NCBI GenBank assembly: GCA_029098165.1
Contig: JAQXNU010000195.1
Span: 1 to 43,901 of the forward strand
Length of the DNA: 43,901 nt
Reading direction: 5' to 3'
Origin: Clostridiales bacterium
Lineage (GTDB): Bacteria > Bacillota > Clostridia > Lachnospirales > Lachnospiraceae
Under the pieces are notes generated by a model, which was given only the letters and a program-made list of their open reading frames with translations, did no database searches and was not told the origin of the DNA. Each line of letters begins with the position of its first letter. Positions within the stretch are counted from its first letter, which is position 1. Positions 34,705-43,468 of this stretch are shown piece by piece. The translations under genes and the position numbers were made by a program.

Positions 34705-36351
34705 CTAGGCTTTGGCTAACTCTTTTATTTTCTTAACATTCTCTAAGGAAAATTCCAACTCCTCGATCACATTTTTAATGTCCTGATTCTCTTTTGAATC
34801 ATACATAATAAAAGTATCTGCTAAGTAAAGCTTCTGTCCGCGACTCTTATTGGAATTATGTAGTCGCTTCTTTAAGTTTTGCATTCCAGAAGAATATGTT
34901 TCTTCAATATTTTCATTTAACATAATGATAAACTTACCTTCACTGTATCGGAAAATACTTCCTGCATTATGAAATGCTCGCTCCATCATCTTAGCAGTAC
35001 TGATTAATATCTCATTCTTTGCTTTTAAACCGAGTTCATTCTCTATTTCATCAAGTTCCAAAACTTCAATCTCTATAAAGCCGGTATCTGTATCCAACTG
35101 TTCTAGTTTTTTTTCAAATGCAACTGAATTGAACAGACCAGTTACACTATCTAAATATGCTAACTGTTCTAATTCTTTATTTTCTTTATCGATCTGTACA
35201 CTTCTAAAAATCGTCCCTAAGCCAGTACATCCGAGGTACAATAAGAAACCAATTCGAAGATACTTCGAATAATCAAGACTGATAATAAAGTAATAACGTA
35301 CTAAATCGACCATACAGCAGATCAACATGAAAATCATACTGAACTTAGTTAATGATAATCTTACTCTTCTCTTATCACCGACTATCGCTTCATGTATGGA
35401 ATGATATAATGCATACCCTAATATTAATGCAATTGAGATATGTACAAAAATAACGGTTCTTGGTAAATCAACGATGCCAAATGCCTGAAGCACCAAACAT
35501 AATACTATAATAAATATACTTCCATTACCAATGAAGTGAACTATTTTGGATTTCGTCAGATTATGTTCTTCCGAATAAAATAGTAGGAAAGGAACTGGAC
35601 ATAGTGCCAGAGACAGATATGTGACATACTGCAGTGCGTAAGGATTCTTAAAGAAAAACTGCAGTATCTGCGTCTCGGTCATGGACCAGACTGCCATAGG
35701 AAGTGCGAATATTCCCAGATAAAGTAAACTTCGATTCATATCATATGTCTTTCTCTTAATCAGATAAGAAATAATAAATATCAATCCAAGACAGAATATA
35801 AGAGAACAAATTAAGATTGGTATTGCATTTCTTCGAATAATTCCCGTAATAATTGTGCTCTTGTCGCCAAGGAAAAAATCGGATATATGGAATGATGCAC
35901 CTTTATACACACCTTTATATTCCAAGCGTATTGTTTTACCACGCATATCGCTCGATAATGGTATAAATACAAAAGAACATCCTGGTGATTTGCTAATAGT
36001 ACTACGCTCATCTACATTCAAAGAATACACCTGTACATCGTCAACGTAGGCCTTTATATGTAAATGATTACTTTTAAAACATAAGGTACTTCCTTCTTTT
36101 AGTTGATTTGGTAGTTTATTCGTCAATGTATAAACCTTATCCTTGACAAGTTTCTCTTGAATCGGTATCTGAATCGATTCCAATTGACCCAAGTCATTGG
36201 TAAAAGTCCAGCCATCATTAAACTTTATTATTTCATCCCATCGGTAACGGTCCTGCTCTACATTATTATATTTTAAAGTAATGTACACAACAAAACCAAT
36301 GATAATCACTACAAGAACAGAATACCAGCGGATCAAACGTTTTGTCTGCAT
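34705..36351 (-). CDS. 7TM receptor-like protein with degenerate GGDEF domain
   Basis: A 548-residue membrane protein. An N-terminal membrane segment (about 8-27) is followed by an extracytoplasmic beta-rich domain (about 40-170) that resembles galactose-binding-like sensor domains. Seven or so hydrophobic segments follow (about 175-385, 7TM-DISM-like), then a short coil and a GGDEF-type domain (about 395-540, beginning LAYLDSVTGLFN). The GGDEF signature is replaced by SEGKF at 470-474, so it should not synthesise c-di-GMP. It may bind nucleotide or act as a signalling scaffold. It leads the operon with the TPR lipoprotein and hflX behind a good promoter. Confidence 0.85.
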   Translation of the reverse strand: MQTKRLIRWYSVLVVIIIGFVVYITLKYNNVEQDRYRWDEIIKFNDGWTFTNDLGQLESIQIPIQEKLVKDKVYTLTNKLPNQLKEGSTLCFKSNHLHIKAYVDDVQVYSLNVDERSTISKSPGCSFVFIPLSSDMRGKTIRLEYKGVYKGASFHISDFFLGDKSTIITGIIRRNAIPILICSLIFCLGLIFIISYLIKRKTYDMNRSLLYLGIFALPMAVWSMTETQILQFFFKNPYALQYVTYLSLALCPVPFLLFYSEEHNLTKSKIVHFIGNGSIFIIVLCLVLQAFGIVDLPRTVIFVHISIALILGYALYHSIHEAIVGDKRRVRLSLTKFSMIFMLICCMVDLVRYYFIISLDYSKYLRIGFLLYLGCTGLGTIFRSVQIDKENKELEQLAYLDSVTGLFNSVAFEKKLEQLDTDTGFIEIEVLELDEIENELGLKAKNEILISTAKMMERAFHNAGSIFRYSEGKFIIMLNENIEETYSSGMQNLKKRLHNSNKSRGQKLYLADTFIMYDSKENQDIKNVIEELEFSLENVKKIKELAKA

Positions 36352-36389
36352 AACAACCTCCCTGTGTTAATCACCACATGAATATTATA

Positions 36390-36418
36390 ATTATATATTT
36401 TATTAACCATAAGTGCAA
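36390..36418 (-). promoter_or_regulatory. Promoter of the 7TM/GGDEF-TPR-hflX unit
   Basis: Minus-strand TTGCAC (36413-36418), a 17-bp spacer and TATAAT (36390-36395). Confidence 0.7.
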
Positions 36419-36503
36419 GACTAGATTGCCATATTGATTTCATAAACATCCTAGATCATCGGATGCCTAATTAAGGTCGATGTTGGTTTTTAACGAACAA
36501 GAA

Positions 36504-36555
36504 GGGTCTGTAAAAAAACAGCAAAGACATCTCTTTTGCTGTTTTTTATAGCCCC
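36504..36555 (-). terminator. Foot-only hairpin related to the foldback elements (copy D)
   Basis: GGGTCTGTAAAAAAACAGCA pairs with TTTGCTGTTTTTTATAGCCC around a short loop. The sequence resembles the outer foot of copies A-C (GGGCTGTGAAAAACAGC), but the variable arms and 39-nt core are absent. It ends transcription of the 36622-37269 gene. It could be a deletion derivative or just a terminator of similar sequence. Confidence 0.6.
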
Positions 36556-36621
36556 TCCTAGTTTTAGTTCTGTTTTTTATGCCGAATGACTAAAATAATA
36601 TAATATCTTCTTAAACCTTAT

Positions 36622-37269
36622 TTAATTAATGTAATTGATTAAGTAATCTTCGATGATATCAAAGACGTCTTCAGTCCAAAATTCTAGGTTGGAAGTCTCG
36701 TTTTCCTCACAAGGAAGCATTAAAATTGGAGGAATTGTAAAATTAAGCTGAGAGCAGATCATTTTCATCTGTTCCTTTTCTCCGAAGCAGACTATTGCTT
36801 TAATATCCGTACGGTATTCTGTCTGTTGAGCGCTACTGTCTTTTAAATTTGTATTGCTTAAGTGATCTTTATGGCTACCGTCTCTCCAAATAAACATATT
36901 TTCTGGAGAGATATTGTATGTTTCTGCATGCTCGTTCAGATAATGAACTGCACTACGTAATAAATATATTTGTTCTTCGTATGTAGCATTTTCGCTTGGT
37001 TTTTCCATTAATGCAATCACAAAACCTCGCTGAGCAAACTGAGTTAATCTAGGAATGTTATGATATATTTCTTCTTTTTTCTCATTTGTTGACATCATAT
37101 ACACAATACAAGGATATGTTCTTTGTTTCTGAGTTTGAGTAATTGGGTATATAATCTGTAAATGAAGTTCTTCCCCATCATTTATTATGTAAGTTACATC
37201 CTTTTCGTAATCTAAAACTATGTTTCCTGCCATATCATGCACTATATTTACTTCTTGATAACTAGTCAT
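36622..37269 (-). CDS. Alpha/beta-hydrolase-like protein lacking the catalytic serine
   Basis: A 215-residue protein with an esterase/lipase-like outline: ELHLQIIYPI strand, PCIVYMM strand, IPRLTQFAQRGFVIALME, and the helix YLLRSAVHYLNEHAETYNISPENMFIW. At the nucleophile elbow, where related enzymes read about IWGDSSGGHLA, this protein reads IWRDGSHKDHL (127-137). The GxSxG motif and its serine are therefore gone. The C-terminal acid/His positions are not evident either. It is probably a non-catalytic relative; ligand unknown. The ATG follows CGGAGGTATCTT. It is monocistronic. Confidence 0.65.
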   Translation of the reverse strand: MTSYQEVNIVHDMAGNIVLDYEKDVTYIINDGEELHLQIIYPITQTQKQRTYPCIVYMMSTNEKKEEIYHNIPRLTQFAQRGFVIALMEKPSENATYEEQIYLLRSAVHYLNEHAETYNISPENMFIWRDGSHKDHLSNTNLKDSSAQQTEYRTDIKAIVCFGEKEQMKMICSQLNFTIPPILMLPCEENETSNLEFWTEDVFDIIEDYLINYIN

Positions 37270-37335
37270 AAGATACCTCCGATCCTGTCTATACGTTAAT
37301 GTACTAAAGTACAGAATTAGTTTACCTTAATTTCT

Positions 37336-37362
37336 GCCATAAGTCATTAGGTATATTATGGC
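37336..37362. promoter_or_regulatory. Inverted repeat between divergent genes
   Basis: GCCATAA (37336-37342) and TTATGGC (37356-37362) lie between the hydrolase-like gene and trkA, which diverge. A smaller palindrome, TGTACTAAAGTACA, sits at 37300-37313. They may be regulator sites; no family is assigned. Confidence 0.35.
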
Positions 37363-37480
37363 AAGTATTACTTCTTCATTCTACTTAATCAAATAAAACA
37401 TATTTGACGTTCCATATAAAAAATCTGCTAAAAATTAAGTAAAGCATACTAAAAATAATGAATTATTTTTTAGAATCATG

Positions 37481-37486
37481 TATAAT
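37481..37486 (+). promoter_or_regulatory. -10 box of the trkA-trkH operon
   Basis: A perfect TATAAT about 30 bp upstream of the trkA ATG. No convincing -35 box is seen at 16-18 bp upstream. Confidence 0.45.
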
Positions 37487-37516
37487 GATGTGTGGATAAA
37501 CTATTTGGAGGTTAAA

Positions 37517-38875
37517 ATGCAAATAATTATAGTTGGATGCGGAAAGATTGGTAATAGCATCACTCAAAAGTTAAGCCAAGAAGGACATAATGTAACCGTT
37601 ATAGATTTAGATAACTCTATTGTACAAACCACTTCCACTCAGTATGATGTTATGGGAGTGATTGGAAATGGGGCAAGTTATAGTGTACAACAGGAAGCTG
37701 GTATTGCAGAAACAGATCTTCTGATTGCAGTTACCGCTTCAGATGAAGTAAACCTTCTATGTTGTCTGATTGCAAAGAAAGCCGGTAATTGTTCTACGAT
37801 TGCAAGAGTTCGTAATCCAATCTACAACGCTGAACTTAGTTTTATAAAAGAAGAATTAGGATTATCCATGTCGATAAATCCTGAATTTTCAGCAGCGACT
37901 GAAATCGCACGTCTTCTAAGATTTCCTTCTGCGATTAAAATCGATACTTTTGCGAAAGGGCGCGTTGAACTTTTAAAGTTTAGAATACCAGATAATTCCC
38001 CCTTAAATCAGTGTACCATCAGTAATATTTCGAAAAATATCGGTTGTGATATTTTAATATGTGCAATTGAACGAGGAGATGAAGTCATCACACCTAATGG
38101 TAATACTACTCTATATGCAAAAGACTTAGTATCTTTTGTTGCTTCCCCTCAGAATGCTTCACGTTTCTTTAAGAAGATCAAAATTGAAACACATCAGGTA
38201 CATAATACCATCATAGTTGGCGGTGGTAAGATTGCATTTTATCTTGCAGAACAGCTAATACGTTCTGGAATTTCAGTTAAGATCATAGAAAAGAATCTTG
38301 CACGTTGCGAGTTATTAACGGAGCAATTGCCTTCAGCAACAATCATTAATGGCGATGCAACCAACCAAGAACTGTTGTTAGAAGAAGGACTTGCTCACTC
38401 CGAATCCTTTGTATCACTTACTGATATGGATGAAGAGAATATTGTCTTATCTTTATTTGCAAAAAAGAGTTCAAAAGCAAAAGTGATCACAAAGGTAAAT
38501 AAGATTTCCTTTGATAATGTCATCCGCGACTTTGACTTAGGAAGTTTAGTTCATCCAAAACAGATCGTAGCAGATAACATTACAAGCTATGTTCGTGCGA
38601 TGCAAAACTCCATTGGTAGCAATATTGAAACACTCTATAATATTATTGATAATAAAGCAGAAGCTTTGGAATTTATCATTCGCAAAAATTCACCTGTCAT
38701 TGGTATTCCTCTCGAAAAGCTAAATATTCGAGACCATATACTTGTTGCATGTATCACACGAAAGAAATCCATCATCATTCCTCGTGGTAAAGATATGATT
38801 CAGGAAGGTGATACCGTTATTATCGTTACAACCCATACAGGATTGCACGATATCAAAGATATACTTAAAGATTAA
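37517..38875 (+). CDS. trkA: Trk potassium uptake, NAD-binding regulatory protein
   Basis: A 452-residue cytosolic gating subunit with two RCK units. Each has a Rossmann motif (IIIVGCGKIGNSI at the start, IIVGGGKIAFYLAEQ near residue 235) followed by a TrkA-C-type domain (about 135-215 and 365-450, the latter ending EGDTVIIVTTH). Nucleotide binding controls the channel. I chose ATG 37517 because TTGGAGGTTAAA precedes it; a frame extension of 13 codons lacks a site. trkH follows 13 bp downstream. Confidence 0.95.
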   Translation: MQIIIVGCGKIGNSITQKLSQEGHNVTVIDLDNSIVQTTSTQYDVMGVIGNGASYSVQQEAGIAETDLLIAVTASDEVNLLCCLIAKKAGNCSTIARVRNPIYNAELSFIKEELGLSMSINPEFSAATEIARLLRFPSAIKIDTFAKGRVELLKFRIPDNSPLNQCTISNISKNIGCDILICAIERGDEVITPNGNTTLYAKDLVSFVASPQNASRFFKKIKIETHQVHNTIIVGGGKIAFYLAEQLIRSGISVKIIEKNLARCELLTEQLPSATIINGDATNQELLLEEGLAHSESFVSLTDMDEENIVLSLFAKKSSKAKVITKVNKISFDNVIRDFDLGSLVHPKQIVADNITSYVRAMQNSIGSNIETLYNIIDNKAEALEFIIRKNSPVIGIPLEKLNIRDHILVACITRKKSIIIPRGKDMIQEGDTVIIVTTHTGLHDIKDILKD

Positions 38876-38888
38876 CTGGAGGCAGGCA

Positions 38889-40328
38889 ATGAATCATTCC
38901 ATGATATCCTATATTCTAGGATTCGTTTTAAAATTTGAAGCTATATTTATGTTATTACCTTGTTTGGTTGCCGTGATCTATCGAGAACAAACTGGATTTG
39001 CCTACTTGATCATGTTTGTATTCTGTTTTGGCATGGGACATTTCTTCTCTCATAAAAAACCAGAGAATCAGATTTTCTATGCAAAAGAAGGCTTTATCAT
39101 GGTCTCCTTAAGCTGGCTCGTCATGAGTGTTTTTGGCGCATTACCATTTGTCATAACTCAAGAGATTCCGAGTTTTACTGACGCTCTGTTTGAAACTATT
39201 TCTGGTTTTACTACAACTGGAGCCAGTATATTAAACGATGTTGAGGCTCTTTCCCATTGCAGTCTCTTTTGGCGTAGTTTTACCCACTGGGTTGGTGGTA
39301 TGGGTGTATTTGTATTTATCCTAGCTGTACTTCCTTTGGCAGGTGGGCAAAATGTACATTTATTAAAATCAGAAAGTCCTGGTCCTGAAGTTGGAAAGCT
39401 AGTTCCTCGTTTACGCCACACATCGGCAATCCTTTATGGTATCTACTTTGTTATGACCGTGATTGAGATCATTCTGCTTCTCATTGCAAAAATGCCTTTA
39501 TTTGATTCGATTACGATTGCTTTTGGTACTGCTGGTACTGGTGGATTTGGTATTCGAAATGATAGTATTGCTGAATACAATATACATATCCAAAATATTA
39601 TCACCGTATTTATGATTTTATTTGGTGTTAACTTTAATGCCTATTATCTTCTCCTAAAAAAGAAGAAAGCAAACATATTCAAGTTAGAAGAAGTTCGTTG
39701 GTATTTTGGTATCATTGCTGCCTCTATTCTGTTGATTACCTTTAATATAAGAAACATGGTACCTAACATTGGCATGGCATTTCAACAAGCTGCCTTTCAA
39801 GTTGGATCTATCATTACAACCACTGGTTACTCTACCGTTGATTTTAATCAGTGGCCTGAACTCTCAAAAAATATTCTTGTTCTGATTATGATGATTGGTG
39901 CCTGTGCCGGCAGTACAGGTGGTGGTATTAAAGTATCCCGTATCATCATCTTATTTAAGAATTTAAAGAAGGAACTACAACGCTTTATCCATCCTAGAAG
40001 CGTCAAACGTATTAAGATGGATGGAAAAGTAGTTGAACCACCAATCGTTCATGGTGTGACCGTATTTTTAATCGCATATGTTATTATCTATGCTGTATCT
40101 TGTATCCTAATTTCTATCGATAACTTCGATTTAGAAACTAATTTTACAGCCGTAGCTGCGACTTTAAATAACATTGGTCCTGGACTTTCTAAAGTTGGAC
40201 CAACACAAAACTTCAGTCTATTTTCTCCATTTTCCAAGTATGTCTTGATGTTCGATATGCTTGCTGGACGACTTGAGTTATTCCCTATGCTCTTATTGTT
40301 CTCTCCATCCATCTGGAAAGAACGTTAA
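38889..40328 (+). CDS. trkH: Trk potassium uptake, membrane subunit
   Basis: A 479-residue membrane protein of the TrkH/KtrB superfamily. All four pore-loop regions can be seen: TISGFTTTGAS, FGTAGTGGFG, ITTTGYST and LNNIGPGLSKVG, each carrying the selectivity-filter glycine. Length and topology (about ten or more hydrophobic segments) match the TrkH group. ATG 38889 follows CTGGAGGCAGGC. With TrkA it forms a constitutive or nucleotide-gated K+ importer. Confidence 0.96.
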   Translation: MNHSMISYILGFVLKFEAIFMLLPCLVAVIYREQTGFAYLIMFVFCFGMGHFFSHKKPENQIFYAKEGFIMVSLSWLVMSVFGALPFVITQEIPSFTDALFETISGFTTTGASILNDVEALSHCSLFWRSFTHWVGGMGVFVFILAVLPLAGGQNVHLLKSESPGPEVGKLVPRLRHTSAILYGIYFVMTVIEIILLLIAKMPLFDSITIAFGTAGTGGFGIRNDSIAEYNIHIQNIITVFMILFGVNFNAYYLLLKKKKANIFKLEEVRWYFGIIAASILLITFNIRNMVPNIGMAFQQAAFQVGSIITTTGYSTVDFNQWPELSKNILVLIMMIGACAGSTGGGIKVSRIIILFKNLKKELQRFIHPRSVKRIKMDGKVVEPPIVHGVTVFLIAYVIIYAVSCILISIDNFDLETNFTAVAATLNNIGPGLSKVGPTQNFSLFSPFSKYVLMFDMLAGRLELFPMLLLFSPSIWKER

Positions 40329-40332
40329 AAAG

Positions 40333-40379
40333 GAGTCGGTCGTATGATCCATGTTTCGATCACGCAACCGACTCTTTTC
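40333..40379 (+). terminator. Terminator after trkA-trkH
   Basis: GAGTCGGT / ACCGACTC with inner TGATC/GATCA pairing, then TTTTCTTTTTT. It lies 5 bp after the trkH stop. Confidence 0.88.
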
Positions 40380-40419
40380 TTTTTTCACTCTACTCCAAAT
40401 CCCTATGTATTGATAAATT

Positions 40420-40536
40420 CTATCTTGAATTTTTATGTATTCTCCATTCGTATATTGCTAAGATACTGCATCCTACTGCATAACAGATAATGTCCTTTCG
40501 ATCAAATGTAGATCCGATCAGCACTCGAAAAAAAAC
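40420..40536 (-). pseudogene. C-terminal remnant of a DUF2809/VanZ-like membrane protein gene
   Basis: On the minus strand, about 38 codons end at TAG (40420-40422). They read FFRVLIGSTFDRKDIICYAV followed by GCSILAIYEWRIHKNSR. This resembles the C-terminal segment of DUF2809-type proteins (R-x2-G-x2-FD-x2-D-x3-Y-x2-G-x-hydrophobic). There is no start codon, and upstream the frame runs into a stop within the terminator of the subtilisin gene. It looks like a gene whose front was deleted or overwritten. The match is from memory and covers only about 25 residues. Confidence 0.5.
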
Positions 40537-40562
40537 GATTGTGTTCTAGCCCTAATCGTTTC
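40534..40562 (-). terminator. Terminator after the Csp-like subtilisin gene
   Basis: Minus-strand AACGATT (40554-40560) and AATCGTT (40534-40540) form a stem followed by eight T residues. The T-run overlaps the 5' edge of the DUF2809-like fragment. Confidence 0.75.
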
Positions 40563-40571
40563 AAATATTTT

Positions 40572-42323
40572 CTATATTGGCAGACTATCTCTGACACACA
40601 AAGCTCCCCATCCAACACTAGGATTCGGATATATTTGAAATCCTGGCAGACGTCTAGTTCCTTTGATCAAATATGCTTTCATCTTCTCTCCGTACAGATA
40701 AGGATCGTTATTCTCTACAATTCCCCATTGCATTAGTAATGCTGCTGCACCTGTGACAAATGGTGTTGCCATTGATGTCCCAGTCCTAACGGAATAACCT
40801 CCACCTGGAGAGGCTGCTAATATATTCACACCTGGCGCTACTAAATCTGGTTTTATTAACCGTTCGTCTCTTGTATATCCACGTCCTGAGAAGGAAGCAT
40901 AACTATCTGTCGTAGAATCATACGCTCCAACAGAGATTACATTTCGAGCTGTCGAAGGAATTGTCAAAGTAGTTTCCGGCACTGGTCGTAAGAAACCAGT
41001 CTGTGTTCCTAAAGATGCGACTGATGGTAACCAGAAATCATAGTTTCCAACAATAATATCTCTCGGTGTTAGTTCAAACTTCCAAATCCCAGGTGTTAAA
41101 TATTCTCCCTGAGGAATAAAGTCTATATAGATCTCCTGCGCTCGATTCACCGGCTGTGGCTCACCGTAATATAGCAATACCCTAGTTTGATTCATATTGA
41201 ATTGCTGACTTCCTAAAATCTGCTGTATTGGGCCAACACGATTTCCGCTTGGATGAATGATACTAATTTCAAAATTGTCAAAATAATTTTTCCAAATCTG
41301 AAGGTTTAATCCTGGGACCCCATCGCCCACTGCTAATTCTATGACCTGACTGACTCGCTCTTCTAAGACACCACTAGTATGTGTTCTAGATGCTCCCTCA
41401 TTTCCTGTGCCAACAATAATATTGTTTTTCCAGACATTAGCTGCATCATTGATAAAATCCTCAACAATCGTACGACCGTCATGAGAGCCATAATTGTTAC
41501 CAAAGCTTAAATTGACCGCCACTGGACGTCTTAACTCTAATGCTTTTTTTATCACATAATCAACACCTGTCATTAACTGTGTTGTAGATGGGAAGGAGTC
41601 ATTGGCCGATCTTCCAAGCTTTACAACCAAAAGATCGCTTTGTGTTGCGACTCCCCTGTTTCGCCCATTGGAAGCTCTGCCATTACCAGCTGCAATACCA
41701 GCTACATGGGTTCCATGTCCGGTACCATCAATACTCGGAACAATTGCCATACGTTGTTGCATCGATGTTTGTCTTAATGCCTGATTAATTCGTTCCTGGG
41801 TAAATAAGGTCCCTTCAATATAACCAGGTGGTGGACCTAAGGTATCGTCTGGTGGTATTAATGATTGGTCCCAAAGTTCCAAAATTCGCGTTGTTCCATC
41901 CTCATTCCGAAAATCTGGATGTGCATAATCAATGCCCGAATCAATGATTGCAACAATTACTCCTTTTCCTGTTAAAAAATTTGGAGCAGCTTCTACTGCT
42001 GGTACGCATGATATGATTCTTGCCTCTGCCACTTCAAAAGAAAGTCTTCTTGGTTTTTCTATAAACTCGATTTCAGTATAACTAGCTAACCGTTCGATTT
42101 TACTCTGTTCAATTCGAATGATTGCATAATTAGCAAGTAATTCAACATAGGAAAATCCAATTTCCGAAGCTGCTCTTTCTAATCCAGTATTAAACCGTAC
42201 GATCAATTCCCATAGGTTCGTCTCATCATCAAACCCAAAATTCAAATCCACAGAGCGCTCACGTTCCGTTGCTGACACATCAAGTGCTAAATTGAGAGGA
42301 TTTTCAATCTTTTGACTATCCAT
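40572..42323 (-). CDS. S8 family subtilisin-like protease (Csp type)
   Basis: A 583-residue serine protease with the Csp architecture: N-terminal about 105-residue prodomain, subtilase domain, and a beta-rich insertion (jellyroll, about 320-445) between the catalytic His and Ser. Catalytic residues Asp128 (AIIDSGIDYAHPDF), His203 (GTGHGTHVAG) and Ser517 (GTSMATPFV), with the oxyanion Asn in GTGNEG, are all present, so it should be active. Csp proteases process the germination lytic enzyme SleC in clostridia. There is no signal peptide, as in that family. No sleC gene is in the window, so a role in germination is inferred. Confidence 0.88.
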   Translation of the reverse strand: MDSQKIENPLNLALDVSATERERSVDLNFGFDDETNLWELIVRFNTGLERAASEIGFSYVELLANYAIIRIEQSKIERLASYTEIEFIEKPRRLSFEVAEARIISCVPAVEAAPNFLTGKGVIVAIIDSGIDYAHPDFRNEDGTTRILELWDQSLIPPDDTLGPPPGYIEGTLFTQERINQALRQTSMQQRMAIVPSIDGTGHGTHVAGIAAGNGRASNGRNRGVATQSDLLVVKLGRSANDSFPSTTQLMTGVDYVIKKALELRRPVAVNLSFGNNYGSHDGRTIVEDFINDAANVWKNNIIVGTGNEGASRTHTSGVLEERVSQVIELAVGDGVPGLNLQIWKNYFDNFEISIIHPSGNRVGPIQQILGSQQFNMNQTRVLLYYGEPQPVNRAQEIYIDFIPQGEYLTPGIWKFELTPRDIIVGNYDFWLPSVASLGTQTGFLRPVPETTLTIPSTARNVISVGAYDSTTDSYASFSGRGYTRDERLIKPDLVAPGVNILAASPGGGYSVRTGTSMATPFVTGAAALLMQWGIVENNDPYLYGEKMKAYLIKGTRRLPGFQIYPNPSVGWGALCVRDSLPI

Positions 42324-42384
42324 GTAACCCGCCCATAATTCTATTTATTTAAATATATGATTACTTTTTTTGATATAAACAATA

Positions 42385-43272
42385 TTATTTATTTTTTCTC
42401 TCAGTTACCGGCCACATCTCGATATATCCACGATATCCTCTTGGTTCCAACTGAATCTTTGGATTTTTAGAATCCCACTCATAACCTACTACAGAAGGAT
42501 CATACTTTTTGATTGCCTCTTGGACTTGCATTATTGCCTGACAATAATCGCACTCCTCAAATGGTTCCCCCTGAAACATCATATACTTAGCTGCGGGTAA
42601 CTGAATAACATCAAATCCTTCTGGTATCTCTCCATCATAATCGACTGCCACTTCCACCCCCTGAACATATTTCGAAGTTCCTTTTACAATGTACTGATTA
42701 GGAAGCCATAGACAAACAGGTTCTCCACTAATGGAACGCATACTCATTAGTAATCCCCAAACATCACATCCAACTTCTTTGCAATAGTCGAAGTAATCCT
42801 CTGCCTGGATTCCACGTTTGATCAACACCTTGCGTTCTGGTTTTGTAATCATTTGTATATAAACCGATTTTACAGTTTCCATATCTTTAAACTCCTTTCG
42901 ATTCTCCTTGTCTTGTACCCCATATGGTGTAAACAAATAGATAGGAATTGGATTTGCTGCATAATCACTAGGATTACATCCAAACTCACGAAAAAAAGCT
43001 CTCTGATAGCCATCCACACTTCCAAATCCAAACTGAAATGCAAGATCTGCAATTTTACACTTTGTATCACGAAGGATCAATGCTGATCTCGATAAGCGGA
43101 GACGTCTTATATAGTCTGCCGGTGTAAGTTCGGTATACTGCTTAAATAGACGATAAGCATACCATGGTGAGAACATTGCTGCAATTGCCAGATCAGCTAA
43201 AGTAATCTCTTCTAATAAATGTTTCTCAATATAATCCTGCATTCTTTGTACAGCATCTATTTGTTCTTTCAA
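42385..43272 (-). CDS. AraC family regulator with GyrI-like effector domain
   Basis: A 295-residue transcription regulator. Residues about 10-110 are an N-terminal AraC double helix-turn-helix (EEITLADLAIAAMFSPWYAYRLFK; KIADLAFQFGFGSVDGYQRAFFREFGCNPSDY). After a short linker, about 135-290 is a GyrI-like small-molecule domain (YIEMWPV near the end). This layout is typical of Rob/SoxS-like drug or metabolite sensors. I chose a TTG start at 43272: AAAGGAGGTAATAAG ends right before it, whereas the in-frame ATG at 43296 would bury that site in the coding sequence. Target genes are unknown. Confidence 0.9.
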   Translation of the reverse strand: MKEQIDAVQRMQDYIEKHLLEEITLADLAIAAMFSPWYAYRLFKQYTELTPADYIRRLRLSRSALILRDTKCKIADLAFQFGFGSVDGYQRAFFREFGCNPSDYAANPIPIYLFTPYGVQDKENRKEFKDMETVKSVYIQMITKPERKVLIKRGIQAEDYFDYCKEVGCDVWGLLMSMRSISGEPVCLWLPNQYIVKGTSKYVQGVEVAVDYDGEIPEGFDVIQLPAAKYMMFQGEPFEECDYCQAIMQVQEAIKKYDPSVVGYEWDSKNPKIQLEPRGYRGYIEMWPVTERKNK

Positions 43273-43400
43273 CTTATTACCTCCTTTATCTGTCATTATA
43301 TTTTTTGCTTTTACTGACTCGATCTATTTTGCTATATGTATTTTACTATTAATCTAATTATAGCCCACTTTATACTAACATGAAATAGCGAATACACTTG

Positions 43401-43429
43401 TTGAATAATCCTGTTTAACGTGCTAAACT
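43401..43429 (+). promoter_or_regulatory. Promoter of the TM1266-family gene
   Basis: TTGAAT (43401-43406), a 17-bp spacer and TAAACT (43424-43429), 40 bp upstream of the ATG with its AAAGGAG ribosome binding site. Confidence 0.5.
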
Positions 43430-43468
43430 TGAATAAGATAACTTGTACGAGATAAAGGAGAAAAAATC

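Noticed and set aside
38808..38888. trkH starting inside trkA
   Set aside because: The frame is open there, but GGAGG directly precedes the Met at 38889 and the extension has no membrane-protein character.
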